Shown: in pieces, positions 21,301 to 32,461 of the stretch | Layout: each line of letters opens with the position of its first letter | How positions within the stretch are numbered: position 1 is the first letter of the stretch | Assembly: GCF_002994745.2 (NCBI RefSeq) | Contig: NC_037088.1 | Coordinates: forward strand, 61,522,397-61,586,396 | DNA from: Rosa chinensis | Lineage: Eukaryota; Streptophyta; Magnoliopsida; Rosales; Rosaceae | Length of the DNA stretch: 64,000 nt | Direction: 5' to 3' | Notes under the pieces: generated by a model | Seen by the model: the letters and a program-made list of their open reading frames with translations, nothing else | Told to the model about the DNA's origin: nothing | The model's database searches: none | Translations under genes and position numbers: made by a program

Positions 21301-22640
21301 CCGTTGCTGCTTTTGGGGACGATTCGGAGCAACACAGGGCCGTGTTTGAGGCTTAAGAATAGGAAACTTTAGACTTGGGGGTTGGGACTAGGTTCGGCCT
21401 AAAAACTAGAGGCAATTAATGCTCGAGAGAACCCTTTGTTTTATTTTTTAAGGTAAGAAAATAAATTATTGGAATTAGTGTTTATTCATCTAACTATTAT
21501 CAAATATATATATTTTTTTAATCATATGCTACTAAAGAATCTGCAACATATAAAATGAGATATTAGAAATGAAAACAATTAGATAATGAGAGACTACCGT
21601 ACGGAGTAAGAATGAAATTAAATAAGAATATTAATAAGAAATGTTGCTAACATAAAATGTACAATTAGAGGCTAATTGATGGTTGGTAAGACTAATTAAG
21701 GATCTAAACCTTCTTACTAATTAAACCAACTCGTCTTCCCAACCGGCCGTCGATGGGAACAATATTAGACTTACGATGTACGTACTATATTACTAAAACA
21801 AAACAAAATAGGAAAGTAAAGGCTAACCTTCATGAAAGAATTGTAATTTACCCGATTTTGCTCTGCCCATTGGTGGATCAAAAGAAGAAGAGAAGGCCTA
21901 GCATGAGAAAGAAGAGCCTGTCAAATTAGCCAGGATGCCTGCCTGGCCAAGCATGAGATTTAAACTATGAACACAGAGCTGGAAGTCTCTCCAATGGAGG
22001 AGCAGGCAAGTCATCCTTGGCTACCAAACAAGACTCTTGTTCCCATGTAAGGCCTCTCTTCCTCAACATTCACTGATCACTCTCTCTCTACAATGGAGGA
22101 TGTGAAACACTGCATTCTAAACTCTCTCTTTATAGCCTGTAAAAGCTGAAAAATATTGCATAATTTCTGTTTCTATTGTGTCACCTGTGTGTTTGCGCAA
22201 TTTAGCTGGCATGATGGAATATATTCCATGAGGGAAGAAAAGGAAAAGCTCATGAGGGTCAATCTGGGACAGTGAAAAGCCAACTTGATCAATTTGTCCT
22301 CGACTTACCCATGATGGTTTAATTTTCGGTCATGATGGTGATGCAAAATTTAGGGCTTGCAGTGGACATGGTCGACAATAATGATGTTTCCTTGCCTCAA
22401 ATGGGTTGGTTCCCAGTCGCCATTTTTTGCAAAGATGTACTAAATTTTGGCTTTTGTTTTTTTAAAAGGCATTAAAAAAGCATATTTTTTGTTCATGTGG
22501 TATAAAATAATCATTTGCTTTATGCTAGGTGGAGGATTCTAGTGGGACAATATCAACCAAGTTAAAATGCCCTACCTACAAAGTCAATGCCTTGGCCACT
22601 CGCAAGATTTTGTTCTTGTTGACTGGTGTTCGGATTTCAA
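21300..22640. repeat. Duplicated block, copy 2 (uninterrupted by copia)
   Basis: Parallel to 8170-9167 plus 16394-16700. Around 22360-22400 it lacks the copia element and shows small local differences at the site, so it represents the unfilled version of the block. No gene is supported here. Confidence 0.8.
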
Positions 22641-23124
22641 ATGTATACCCTGTATTTGATGTGCTATAGGAATTACCTAAATACATCAAATATGAAGCAA
22701 CTATACAATGATTCGGTTGGAATTTCATCTCTTGCTTTTGGTGGTAGAGAAAGATTGTACATTTTTAAAAGTCATCGATTATTGTTCAAAGAATATTAAT
22801 ATACACAACTAGATATATTATCTTATCATACAACGTCATTTTAACCCAAACGTTAATTTTAAGAACTAAAGCACATTTTTAGCTTAGTAATACATTACAT
22901 TCATGTCTATCAGATTTCACAATCTAAAGGAAAAAAACAAGAACAATCATGATTTTGTCTTTGCATGATTGTGGCATTCACATGAATATATATAGCAATA
23001 ATGGTAATGATATACACTTCAGTTACTTAACATTTCAATTGAGCTAACAATTTATATAGGGTGAGGCTGTTGTCATCATATTAAATATTTTGTTCACCCT
23101 ACTTGCAATCTTTATACTATAAAG
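22641..23124. other. AT-rich intergenic sequence
   Basis: No coding frame, terminal repeats or RNA gene recognised. Confidence 0.4.
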
Positions 23125-24228
23125 TTTCATTTTTATCAAGAAACGACCCAAAAAACACCTCTTCCTCCGTTCGACGGAGCGTCAATGGACGCTGTCGTCG
23201 GATGGGCTTTGTCAGTAGGCGATGATGGTTGGTGGAAGGGGGTAGGAGAGTTTGGCGGCACTGAAATGTTGGGCTTTAGATCTTGCAGGAGTGGAGGGTT
23301 TGCGGTTTCGTACTCAGTCATCGGCTTGGGGGCGGAGGGAACTGAAGCGGCGATGAACAGGCTTGGCCAACAGAGGGTCGCGGTTGGATCTGGGTTGGTC
23401 GCTGGTTTGGGTCTTCGTTGCAGAGGTTGGATCACAGTCACAGTTTTAGGTGCGGCAGCATGGGATTTCCGATGTGAATTCATAGTGCTAGTCCGAAGGT
23501 GGTGGTGGTGGTACGAAAAAGGTGACGGTGCGATCGTGGCGGGGCGGCAGTGGTAGGCGTGGCAGTTTGGGGGTGGATCTACAAGATCTGGGCTTGGCTT
23601 GCTTAGTGGGCTTGGACTCTCTCTTGGCTCCTTTGGTTTGGATTTGGGGTTGGGCTCAATTCTTGGGCTCTGCCCTAGCTGTTTTTTTAAATAATTTTGT
23701 TATTTATTTTTGTTATCTAGTTTGGTTGTGCTTTTTGCGAGCAATAAATCCCTACGCTTGTTGTGTAGGGCTAGTCGGGTTTTGTGCATGTGTGTGCACT
23801 CAATGTGCCTTGTCTGCTCTCGGTAGGCAGCGAGTTCCTTGCTTTGTTAAATGGTCGCTACCTCCTAGTGGTAGGGTGAAACTTGGTGTCACTGGATGTA
23901 TTTTCCAGTGGCAACATGATGGGAAAGCTATGAGAATGGATATTATGCTATGTTGTATTCAAGTTGCAGATCGAGTTATCTTTTCGTTGTGTCACTGCTG
24001 AAAAGCAAATCGAACAGTCTGGAGCGAATTCTTTGCTAGTTGGTGCGTATTTGAATACAATTGTTTAGTAGAGACTCATGATATTATTTCAGGATGTACT
24101 CTAGGTGCCTATTGTAATAAGGAGTTTAGGCTCAATGTCCTCCTCTTGTATTCGACGGTTTCATTAATCAAGACTTGAGGGCAGCCGCACCAGCCATTTA
24201 TTCAAAACAAAAAAATTTCATTTTTATC
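23125..24228 (+). mobile_element. Internally deleted LINE (L1-type) with 13-bp target duplication
   Basis: A perfect direct repeat TTTCATTTTTATC flanks the insertion (23125-23137 and 24216-24228), and the inserted sequence ends in an A-rich tail (caaaacaaaaaaa). The 5' part is G/T-rich with GGTGGTGG runs, typical of a plant LINE leader. The 3' part includes W-S-L-P-P-S-G-R-V-K-L, the entry motif of the LINE RNase H-like domain (about 23857-23890), then a 3' untranslated region. No reverse transcriptase or endonuclease is present. It therefore appears to keep both ends but to have lost the middle. Forward frames at 23185-23556 and 23522-24001 are not intact LINE proteins. Confidence 0.82.
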
Positions 24229-24730
<502 letters not shown>

Positions 24731-24862
24731 AGCGTTGTTGGCTACCGACAAACATCAGAGGTTTGGGTTGATGGATTACGGCTTTAGAGTGAGTTGCTCG
24801 AATAGGGCCGTTGGCTTATTTGTTTTTGTTATCTTGAATTATCATTCATTTTTCAAAATAAA

Positions 24863-25041
24863 GGGGTCGTGACCGCTTACCAATTTTCAGCTTAAAAATT
24901 GCCCACTTACTCTACTAAGAGTTTTTTAACCCCATTTATCCAATTTAACATCTATTCACAATTTTGCCCCTATTTTTAATTAATAAATTACATCTCTTCT
25001 CAGACTCTCTTCGATTTATTTTCTCTCTCCTCCCCCTCACT

Positions 25042-25097
<56 letters not shown>

Positions 25098-26224
25098 TCT
25101 ACTGATCTGGACTTCTGGATCGGATACACACCTCTCTCGCTCTCTCTCCCCCCACCCCTGAGACGGATTTCGAACCCGAAGTCTCCGACCCCAGCCTACT
25201 CCACGACGGAGGCTCCGGTGAGCTCGCGATGGCGCTGGAAGTTGTCGTTCGTCTGGGCTGAGCGAGGGAGAGCTCCGAAGCATCAGCGATTTGATCTCGG
25301 AAGAAGAACCAATGTTCGAACCCGGCTCACTCCACGATGGAGGTTCCGGTGAGCTCGCGAAGGCTCTGCAGGTCCTCGTTCGTCTGGGCTGAGCGAGGCG
25401 TAGCTTCGAAGCACCGGCTATCTGATCTCTGTCAAAGAACCAATGTTGACAGGAGGTTTGAAGGAGGAGATGGATCTTCTCCGACTGGTGCCCAGGGCTT
25501 TTTTTTTTTTTGGGTAAACTATGGGCAGAAGAAGGAAAGAAAAAAAAGAAAAAAAATGGAAAGTCGTGACTGGGCTTGGAGTCGAGTCGCCGGAAGAATG
25601 GGTGCATGTTTATTGCCCCAATAATATGTTTATTAGGGGGCAGTAATATTATTATTGGGGAATAGTACTATGATTATTGGGTAGCAATAATATGCACATA
25701 AATTGATCAATTGTGCTTGTAGTGTATTCATTTTAGTTTTGGGAGTTTATGCAATTCAATGGAGGGCAATAATATGATTATTGGAGGCAATAATATGAGT
25801 ATTGGGGGGAAATAATATGATTACTAGGGGCAATAATATGGTTACTAGATATTATTAGCGGGAAATAAATTCAGACACCGGAATCCGGTCACCAGTCCGG
25901 TAGCAGGATTCCAGATTCCTGTGACCGGTCGCCGGATTCGGGTCATCGGTTGCCGAAGTCTCATCATAGGTCACAGGAGTCTAGTCACCAGTCGCCGGAG
26001 TCCGCCATCGGAGTCAAGCAAGGTCTCCAATAACTTCTTTCTCTAAGTGACAAAGAAGGAGAAGGCAAAATAGTCCCAAAAATAAATAAAAATGAATTAA
26101 AAAATACTTAATTGGGTATTAGGGAAATAATCTCTTATAGTGTTTGGGTAAGTGGGCAATCTCTTAGAGTATTTGGGTAAGTAGGCAATTTTAAAGCTAA
26201 AATTGGGTAAATTATCATTTCCCC
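24863..26224. mobile_element. Non-autonomous MULE-like element with internal duplications
   Basis: Long terminal inverted repeats: the left end GGGGTCGTGACCGCTTACC (24863 on) matches the complement of the right end (to 26224), GGGGAAATGATAATTTACCC, then CAATTTTNAGC and TTAAAATTGCC(C/T)ACTTAC. Flanks share AAATAAA. The interior holds a CT microsatellite (25044-25092), a tandem duplication near 25185-25315 and 25325-25450, a cluster of (G)GGCAATAATATGATTATTG-like units (25610-25860) and a GTCACCGGTCGCCGGA-like series (25870-26010). No transposase is present. Confidence 0.72.
25044..25092. repeat. (CT)n microsatellite
   Basis: About 24 CT dinucleotides inside the MULE-like element. Confidence 0.95.
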
Positions 26225-26632
26225 AAATAAATATGTAGGGTGTGATAAGTATTTGGTAGGGTAGATATAGCGCTCTTTTGTATATTTACGTTACAAAAAG
26301 TCTATATATCTCACCACATTACAAAAATTTCACTAATTTCCTTTCTCAAACTACAAAATATAAATGTTATAATCATATTAATTATACGATTTGAGATGAG
26401 ATCTTTTTTGCCAACTATCGCTTCAACGCTTCACTCCAATCAGTATATAGTAAACCAATACCATTCATTTATTCAAAAACAAAATCATATATGCTTTCAA
26501 ATTATAAAAGTTTATATAGATGCATTGCAAAATAAACATAAATCCAATTTCTGTCAAGAAAAAAAAAACAAACTAGAAAATTATCCACAATGTGCAATCT
26601 ATTGGGTCCAAAGTCCAAACCGGAAAAAAAAA
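26225..26632. other. AT-rich intergenic sequence
   Basis: No coding or repeat signature recognised beyond A tracts near 26560 and 26623. Confidence 0.4.
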
Positions 26633-27661
26633 GGGAGAGGATCCTCTCCTGAGCAACTTAATGACCTGAGCTACCTGAGCTTTCTATGAGATGACGACAC
26701 GTGTAAAAACATCATCTAACGGTTTACATAGTGCCACATTGACTCTTCCAACTCTTCTCTCTCTCTAACCCATAGAACCATTGGCGAAACCATAACCTCA
26801 TCCTCACTGATGCTCCCGTCCTTAGCTTTAGCTTCCTTAATGTCATCACCGGATTCTGACTTCGCATCGGATTCCAAATCATTGTTCATTATAGAGATCT
26901 CAATCACAACCAAGTTCTATAGACTCTCTCTATTAAGTTTTTTGACTCGTTCTTATGAGTTTTGGGGGTTGCTCATTTCCTTTTGGGATTGGTTGCGATT
27001 GAATTGATGGGATGAAATTGCTTGGGATTCAATTTCTGGGGACGAAATTGCTTGTGCATCATTTTGTTTTGTTTTTGTAAGAGAAGAGTTGCAGGCTTAT
27101 TGTCACGCCCCGAATTTTGAATAAAGAATTCAAAAAAAAAACGAAATATGAATAAACTACTACAACACAAGCCACTCAAAATTCAAATCTCGAAAAACTC
27201 GAGTTAATTATTACAACTCACTCATACAAGTAAGATTGTAAAGCTCAAAGTGAGCATAACAAACCTCTCAATAGAAAATCAGAGTATCACATGCAGCTAC
27301 TCTACACAGCTCGATCGCCTTCCTGATTCTTCTGTCCTGTAGGATTACCCGCTACACCATTTGAATAGTGTACCGGGAATTGCAACAACACAAAACCCGG
27401 TAACCTTTTTGCAAAGCTCGTATGAGTAAACAAGAAGGAACTGTTGATTGATTAAATTACAATTCTTACAAATCAAGTAACATTTCAACAGTAATACGTC
27501 TACAAAGAGACATCAAACCACTCATGGAAAATCACAAGGAATACATTTTCACAATCCTCAAATCACAATACACCACACTGGTCCTACAAAACCCAACCCA
27601 CATAGCACCACTTTGGTCCAACTTGACCCTACGTTAGAGTTCTAACTACATTGTTGTCTGT

Positions 27662-27950
27662 CATCTCGGTTATTATTTAACCGGCGGTCTTCGGACTCTC
27701 CCTATCCTCAGAGCACTACATCTCGGTTATTGTTTAACCGGCGTTCTTCGGACTCTTCCGTCCTCAGAGCACTACATCTCGGTTATTATTTAACCGGCGT
27801 TCTTTGGACTCTTCCGTCCTCAGAGCACTACATCTCGGTTATTATTTAACCGGCGTTCTTTGGACTCTCCGTCCTCAGAGCACTACATCTCGGTTATTAT
27901 TTAACCGGCGTTCTTTGGACTCTTCCGTCCTCAGAGCACTACATTTCTAC
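27662..27950. repeat. 56-bp tandem repeat, five copies
   Basis: TCTCGGTTAT begins at 27664, 27721, 27777, 27833 and 27888, giving units of 55-57 bp. Each also contains TTTAACCGGCGTTCTT(C/T)GG and CTCAGAGCACTACA. The last three copies are almost identical. Confidence 0.95.
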
Positions 27951-28484
27951 CCTCTAATCAACTCAGAAGGTCAACATGATTATCACACACATTTATCGGT
28001 TAACATTATCATAATGATCATGGCAATTTCTAAGACAATATCATATCTCAACCAAATTATCGTAATTCCACACACACCTCAATGTCACACCATTCCATAT
28101 ATATATCCACGTAAATATATATATACGTAATCATCCGCACAGGGATAATCACTAATACCAACTATAATTCACACAAGAAAATCAAGAAATTCATTTTGTA
28201 TAATTAAAACATTTTACTTACTTATGGACCGTAGTTGATCAAGTCCATATGATTAAAAACAAATATTTATTCCATAAATATTTTTCACACAATTACGACA
28301 AAATAAATTAATTAAAAGTGCTCGGTTCGTAATATGAACCACGTGAGGTTTACTCACCTTTAATCCAGCTACGTCTTCTTAACAGTTCAAACAACGATTC
28401 ACAATCGTCCACCAACTCAAACCATTAACCACCTAATCAGATACGATCTTAACTTAGCAAATCATTCATAAACCACACAAATAC

Positions 28485-29015
28485 TACAATCCAATGGTCG
28501 GATTCTAAAATAAAGACGATCCAACGGTCGGATTCGAAAATAAAGACTATCCAACGGTCGGATTCGAAAATAAAGGTGATCCAACGGTCGGATTAGAAAA
28601 TAAAGACGATCCAACGGTCGGATTCGAAAATAAAGACGATCCAACGGTCGGATCGAAAATAAGGACGATCCAACGGTCGGATTCGAAAATAAAGACGATC
28701 CAACGGTCGGATTCGAAAATAAAGGTGATCCAACGGTCGGATCGAAAATAAAGACGATCCAACGGTCGGATTCGAAAATAAAGGTGATCCAACGGTCGGA
28801 TCGAAAATATATGATGATCCAACGGTCGGATCCTCACGGATCGCCTTTAGGATCATCCTCCAAAATTATCACGAAGATCCAACGGTTGGATCTTCCTGAA
28901 TCGTCCTTATAAACATCTCCACAAAATTTCATGAAAATCCGACGGTCGGATTCTCACGAATCGCCTTCCGAATCACTAAATCACAATTATACGAAGATCC
29001 AACGGTCGGATCTTA
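28485..29015. repeat. 29-30-bp palindromic tandem array grading into 60-bp units
   Basis: About twelve copies of GATCCAACGGTCGGATTCG plus AAAATAAAGA (28489-28835). Looser units of about 60 bp follow, each starting with GATCC(A/G)ACGGT(C/T)GGATC (to about 29015). The core is nearly its own reverse complement. Reverse-strand frames over it (repeats of RPLDRLYF) are artefacts. Confidence 0.93.
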
Positions 29016-29179
29016 GCCCGTGACCTCACAAAGTCACCGGGACAGTCATACGATCAACATATTAAAATTTGAAGTAAAACCGATGGTCTGATCTTCACAG
29101 ATCGAAAACCGAAGATAAACGTAAAAACGTAAATCCACTATTTATCAACTTTTTCTAAAATAACCTTATAATATATCAA

Positions 29180-30162
29180 AACGCTCGTATGGATGCATAG
29201 ATGAATAAACTGAAAACAGAACACAAAAATACGGCTGGACGCGCCGCCACGCACCGCCACAAGCGGCGGTCAAACCGGTGGTCAACAGCGGCGGTCAACG
29301 CCGGGTCAACCACCTCCGATGGAAAAGTGACCAACTACAAACGTCTTCAGAATAAAAGGGTGATCAACTTTCATACCTGGAGCTAAGTCTGGTTCGGCCT
29401 AGATCGTCCTAGATCAAGCTTTGAAGTTTGGATTAATCTGGTGCGTCTGATCAGATCCTAGATCAAATCAGGGACGTTGCAAAAGTCAAACCATGATCTA
29501 GCGTTCTATGCACAAAATCGTGATGAAAGACTTACATGGGGATGATCAGCATGAGGACGAGATCACGAAAATAGGAAGCATCGGCCTAGGGGACGCCGGA
29601 AATCTGGAAATCCGGCCGGGTCGGGTTTCGCACGGCTGGAACTTCTTCGATCAGCGTCTGGGGGAAGCGACGGAGCACTGCGACACCGGAGTGAGGCTCG
29701 GCCTGAGGCGGCGATCCCAGGGGAGCCCGGTTCCGGGGCCGGAGGAGGCCGGAGGGTGGCGTTCCAGCCGGGTCGGGTTGAGAGCTAGGCAGCGGGTCTG
29801 AAGGCCGAGAGAGAGAGTTCGGAGGGACTGTTCCGCAATTTTGGAACAGTTCCGTCCTTAATGAAATAATCAGAATTTTTTTATATTTATAGAAAATTCC
29901 TAAATTTCAAATATTCATAACTTATTCATACGAACTTTGAATATTGCGTTCCACATATGCACGCGATCGTATTGACGAGCTCTACAACTTTCATGAAGGA
30001 AATTTTCCCAAATTCAGTACGTATAAAAAGTCACTTTTTGAGACCCCCCTAAATCACATACGTTTTCAAAATAAAATCGATCGAACTAATTTCACAACTC
30101 TTCTAAGCTTCGTACTTTCGCCCATGGCCACGAGATCATTTCCAAAATGTCATCGGAAAATA
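29180..30162. other. GC-richer distal part of the LTR-type insertion
   Basis: No gene recognised. Short forward frames (29201-29386, 29508-29801) are GC-rich and match no family I know. The segment 29560-29810 could hold the LTR promoter or an R region, but no clear TATA box was found. Confidence 0.35.
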
Positions 30163-30823
30163 GGGAAAAATTCATGAATAGTACCCGAAGTAAGGCCCAC
30201 TACGAATTTTAGTACACAAATTTCCAAAACATAAACTTTGGTACATCAAATATTAAGCCCGACCCAATATACGTACACGACGTCAATGACGCCGTTAGTT
30301 TAGTGCCAGCTGTCGTATTTTAAGGGGTAAAATGGTCTCTTCACATTTTTTTACTATGAGCACCAATCTATCTCTCTTCTTTTGTTCTGGCACCCAGCTC
30401 TCTCGCTCTCTCTCCCTCAATTGGAAATCTGAAGCAGGTTCCGGGATCCGATGCTACCATTGGCAGCGGACCGCTACTCGGCTACAACTCCTCCTTTCCA
30501 GAAGCTTCCTTCACTCTAACTCCACCACCAAACTCCAACTAATGCTCTTTCATTCCCTCTCTCCCCTCCTTCTCTCGCTTTCGGACTCTCCCGACCCGAC
30601 CTGCCATGGCCATGGCTGTGGCCTCCGCCTCCCTGGACAGGATCGAAGTCACGCCGCAGTAGCAGCAGCACCTCGTCATCGAGCCCTCGCCGTCCAGATC
30701 CTCCACTGACTTCGACGCCACCTCGTCCTCACTGTTCGTCTCCTGCTCCGCCGACACATCTGTTTGCTTCTCCCAACGCCAATCAGATCCTCCCCGCCTC
30801 GTCTTCACTGTTCGTCAGCTCAG

Positions 30824-30875
<52 letters not shown>

Positions 30876-31144
30876 GTTTTGCCCTTCACCATTCTCACGG
30901 CTCTGCTCTCCTCAAAGTGGTTCGGAACAGGAGAGAGGAAATACGTTGACAAACGAAAAATCAATTTTGCCCTTCATTATGTGCGTAATGGCACGACGTC
31001 TGACGGAGTCATTGACGTCGTGTACGTATATTGGGTCGGGCTTAATATTTGATGTACCAAAGTTTATGTTTTGGAAATTTGTGTACTGAAATTCGTAGTG
31101 GGTCTTAGTTCGGGTACTATTCATGCTTTTTTCCCCGGAAAATA
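30154..31144. mobile_element. 973-bp MULE with perfect 9-bp target duplication
   Basis: The element occupies 30163-31135. The target duplication CGGAAAATA is perfect (30154-30162 and 31136-31144). Terminal inverted repeats of about 135 bp start GGGAAAAATTCATGAATAG on the left; the right end read in reverse starts GGGAAAAAAGCATGAATAG, and both then share TACCCGAA and AAACTTTGGTACATC. The 9-bp duplication and long TIRs are the Mutator signature. The interior (30350-30950) is CT-rich and GC-richer, with a CT microsatellite at 30829-30869. It resembles captured exon sequence (Pack-MULE-like) but no donor was recognised. Confidence 0.9.
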
Positions 31145-31528
31145 ATATGAATTTTCGGGGTATTACACTTATGTTTTGTTTTTATAAGAAACGGAAAGGG
31201 CAATTGTGTAGTGCAGGTTTCTGATGAGAAAAGATAGCTTACATTTGGGAGGTTAGCCAGTGTGTGTGTGCATATTCTGCAAGTTCATTATTTTCCTGGT
31301 TCAGAAAGATACAACAACCTTTAAAGTAGAGTTTGTAATCTAAAAGTTGTGCGCACATAAATGATCATTATGGAGAATAAAGAACTAAAATTTCAAGTTC
31401 AAAATCTAAACTTTCTACAAGAACATGGGTATATAACATGAACTTAATTCAAGGCAATCCCATATTTGAATAAAAGTGATGTTAAAAAAAGAAATTTAAG
31501 TAGGCCAATGAGCAATTCAATCACTGAC

Positions 31529-31637
31529 CTGGAGCAATGTAACCACAAGAACCGGCAATGATTGACATGGATTTAGCCCATTTTCCAGTTGCATCAACCA
31601 CCTTAGCTACTCCAAAATCCGCTACTCTGGCTCCAAA
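31529..31637 (-). pseudogene. Captured HAESA-like receptor-kinase exon fragment
   Basis: The minus strand reads FGARVADFGVAKVVDATG, then KSMSIIAGSCGYIAP, followed by a GT donor-like GTCAGTG. This is the activation segment of plant LRR receptor kinases of the HAESA/HSL type, from the DFG motif to the GSCGYIAPE site. It is open for about 36 codons. No other kinase exon is nearby, so it is a fragment carried by the long-TIR element. Confidence 0.8.
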
Positions 31638-32248
31638 AGTCCAAACAATTCAATCCACTCCTATTGAACAAATCAATCTAAAATGCAGATCTCCATATTC
31701 GAGGGATGAAAAACAAGCCCAGATAATTCAGTATTAATTGAAAATTGCAATGGGTCATTCATACCCAGTACCCCGGTATTAGTTGATGAAATTTTACAGG
31801 GAAGAAACCCATCATTTTGAACACCTAGCCCCATAAATTGAACCCATCAATTGAATCCAAGCAATTTCGTCCCATCAATTCAATCGCAACCAATCCCAGA
31901 AGGAAATGAACAACCACCAAAACTCATATGAACGAGTCAAAAAACTTAACAAAGAGAGTTTATAGAACTTGGTTGTGATTGAGATCTCTATAATGAACAA
32001 CGATTTAGAATCGGATGCGAAGTCGGAATCCGGTGATGACATTAAGGAAGCTAAAGCTAAGGACGGGAGCATAAGTGAGGATGAGGCTATGGTTTCGCCA
32101 ATGGTTCTACGGGTTAGAGAGAGAGAAGAGTTGGGAGAGTCAATGTGGCACTATATAAACCGTTAGATGATGTTTTTACACGTGTCGTCATCTCGTAGAA
32201 AGCTCAGGTAGCTCAGGTCATTAAGTTGCTCAGAAGAGGATTATCTTA

Positions 32249-32461
32249 AAAAAAAAAAAAAAAAAAAAAAAACCCAACAGTTTTGGACAAACGTGCAAAT
32301 AAAGAAAAGGCCGAAATTACCCCCACCGTTTCTCAAAATTTCAAATTTGAGCACCGCAGCCTCTTCTTCCCAAACCCCAACTTCTCTCCCAACCCTCACA
32401 AACCCAGACCGCCCGATCCCAAATCATAAATAATATCCAGAACCAAACCAGAGTCACGGCG
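32249..32461 (+). other. 5' flank and leader of the PABN gene
   Basis: A poly-A tract (about 32250-32272) marks the transposon edge. The following AC-rich stretch leads to the PABN start codon and probably contains the transcription start. No clear TATA box was seen. Confidence 0.4.

Larger units (their letters stand above)
27096..31172. mobile_element. LTR-type insertion, probably a solo LTR, with nested MULE
   Basis: A perfect 5-bp duplication CTTAT (27096-27100, 31168-31172) flanks a sequence that starts TGTCACGCCCCGAA (27101) and ends CGGGGTATTACA (31167), the TG...CA ends of an LTR. Start and end motifs are also weakly inverted (CGCCCCGAA, TTCGGGG). I found no internal copy of the start and no gag or pol, so a solo LTR of about 3.1 kb, enlarged by the MULE at 30163-31135, is the simplest reading. 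It contains a 56-bp array, a 29-bp palindromic array and degenerate 60-bp units. Confidence 0.75.
26633..32248. mobile_element. Long-TIR (MULE-like) element carrying a kinase gene fragment
   Basis: Inverted repeats of roughly 400-430 bp: 26638-27060 and, in reverse, about 31840-32244. The outer common motif is CCTCT(C/T)CTGAGCAACTTAATG, and the next 330 bp match with few changes. Flanks are A tracts, so the target duplication cannot be read cleanly. Each repeat contains the same small frame starting MNNDLESDAKSESGDD (26883-26716 minus and 31993-32166 plus). The interior holds a captured receptor-kinase exon at 31529-31637 and the LTR-type insertion 27101-31167. Removing that insertion leaves about 1.5 kb. 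Confidence 0.75.

Noticed and set aside
23185..24001. Gly/Val/Trp-rich forward proteins as host genes
   Set aside because: They fall inside the LINE derivative bounded by a 13-bp target duplication and match LINE leader and RNase H remnants.
28462..28856. CRISPR-like array or repetitive protein
   Set aside because: Repeats are directly tandem with no unique spacers, the genome is a plant, and the frames are repeat artefacts.
31875..32072. Independent minus-strand gene
   Set aside because: It is the antisense of the long-TIR arm, mirrored at 26810-27007.
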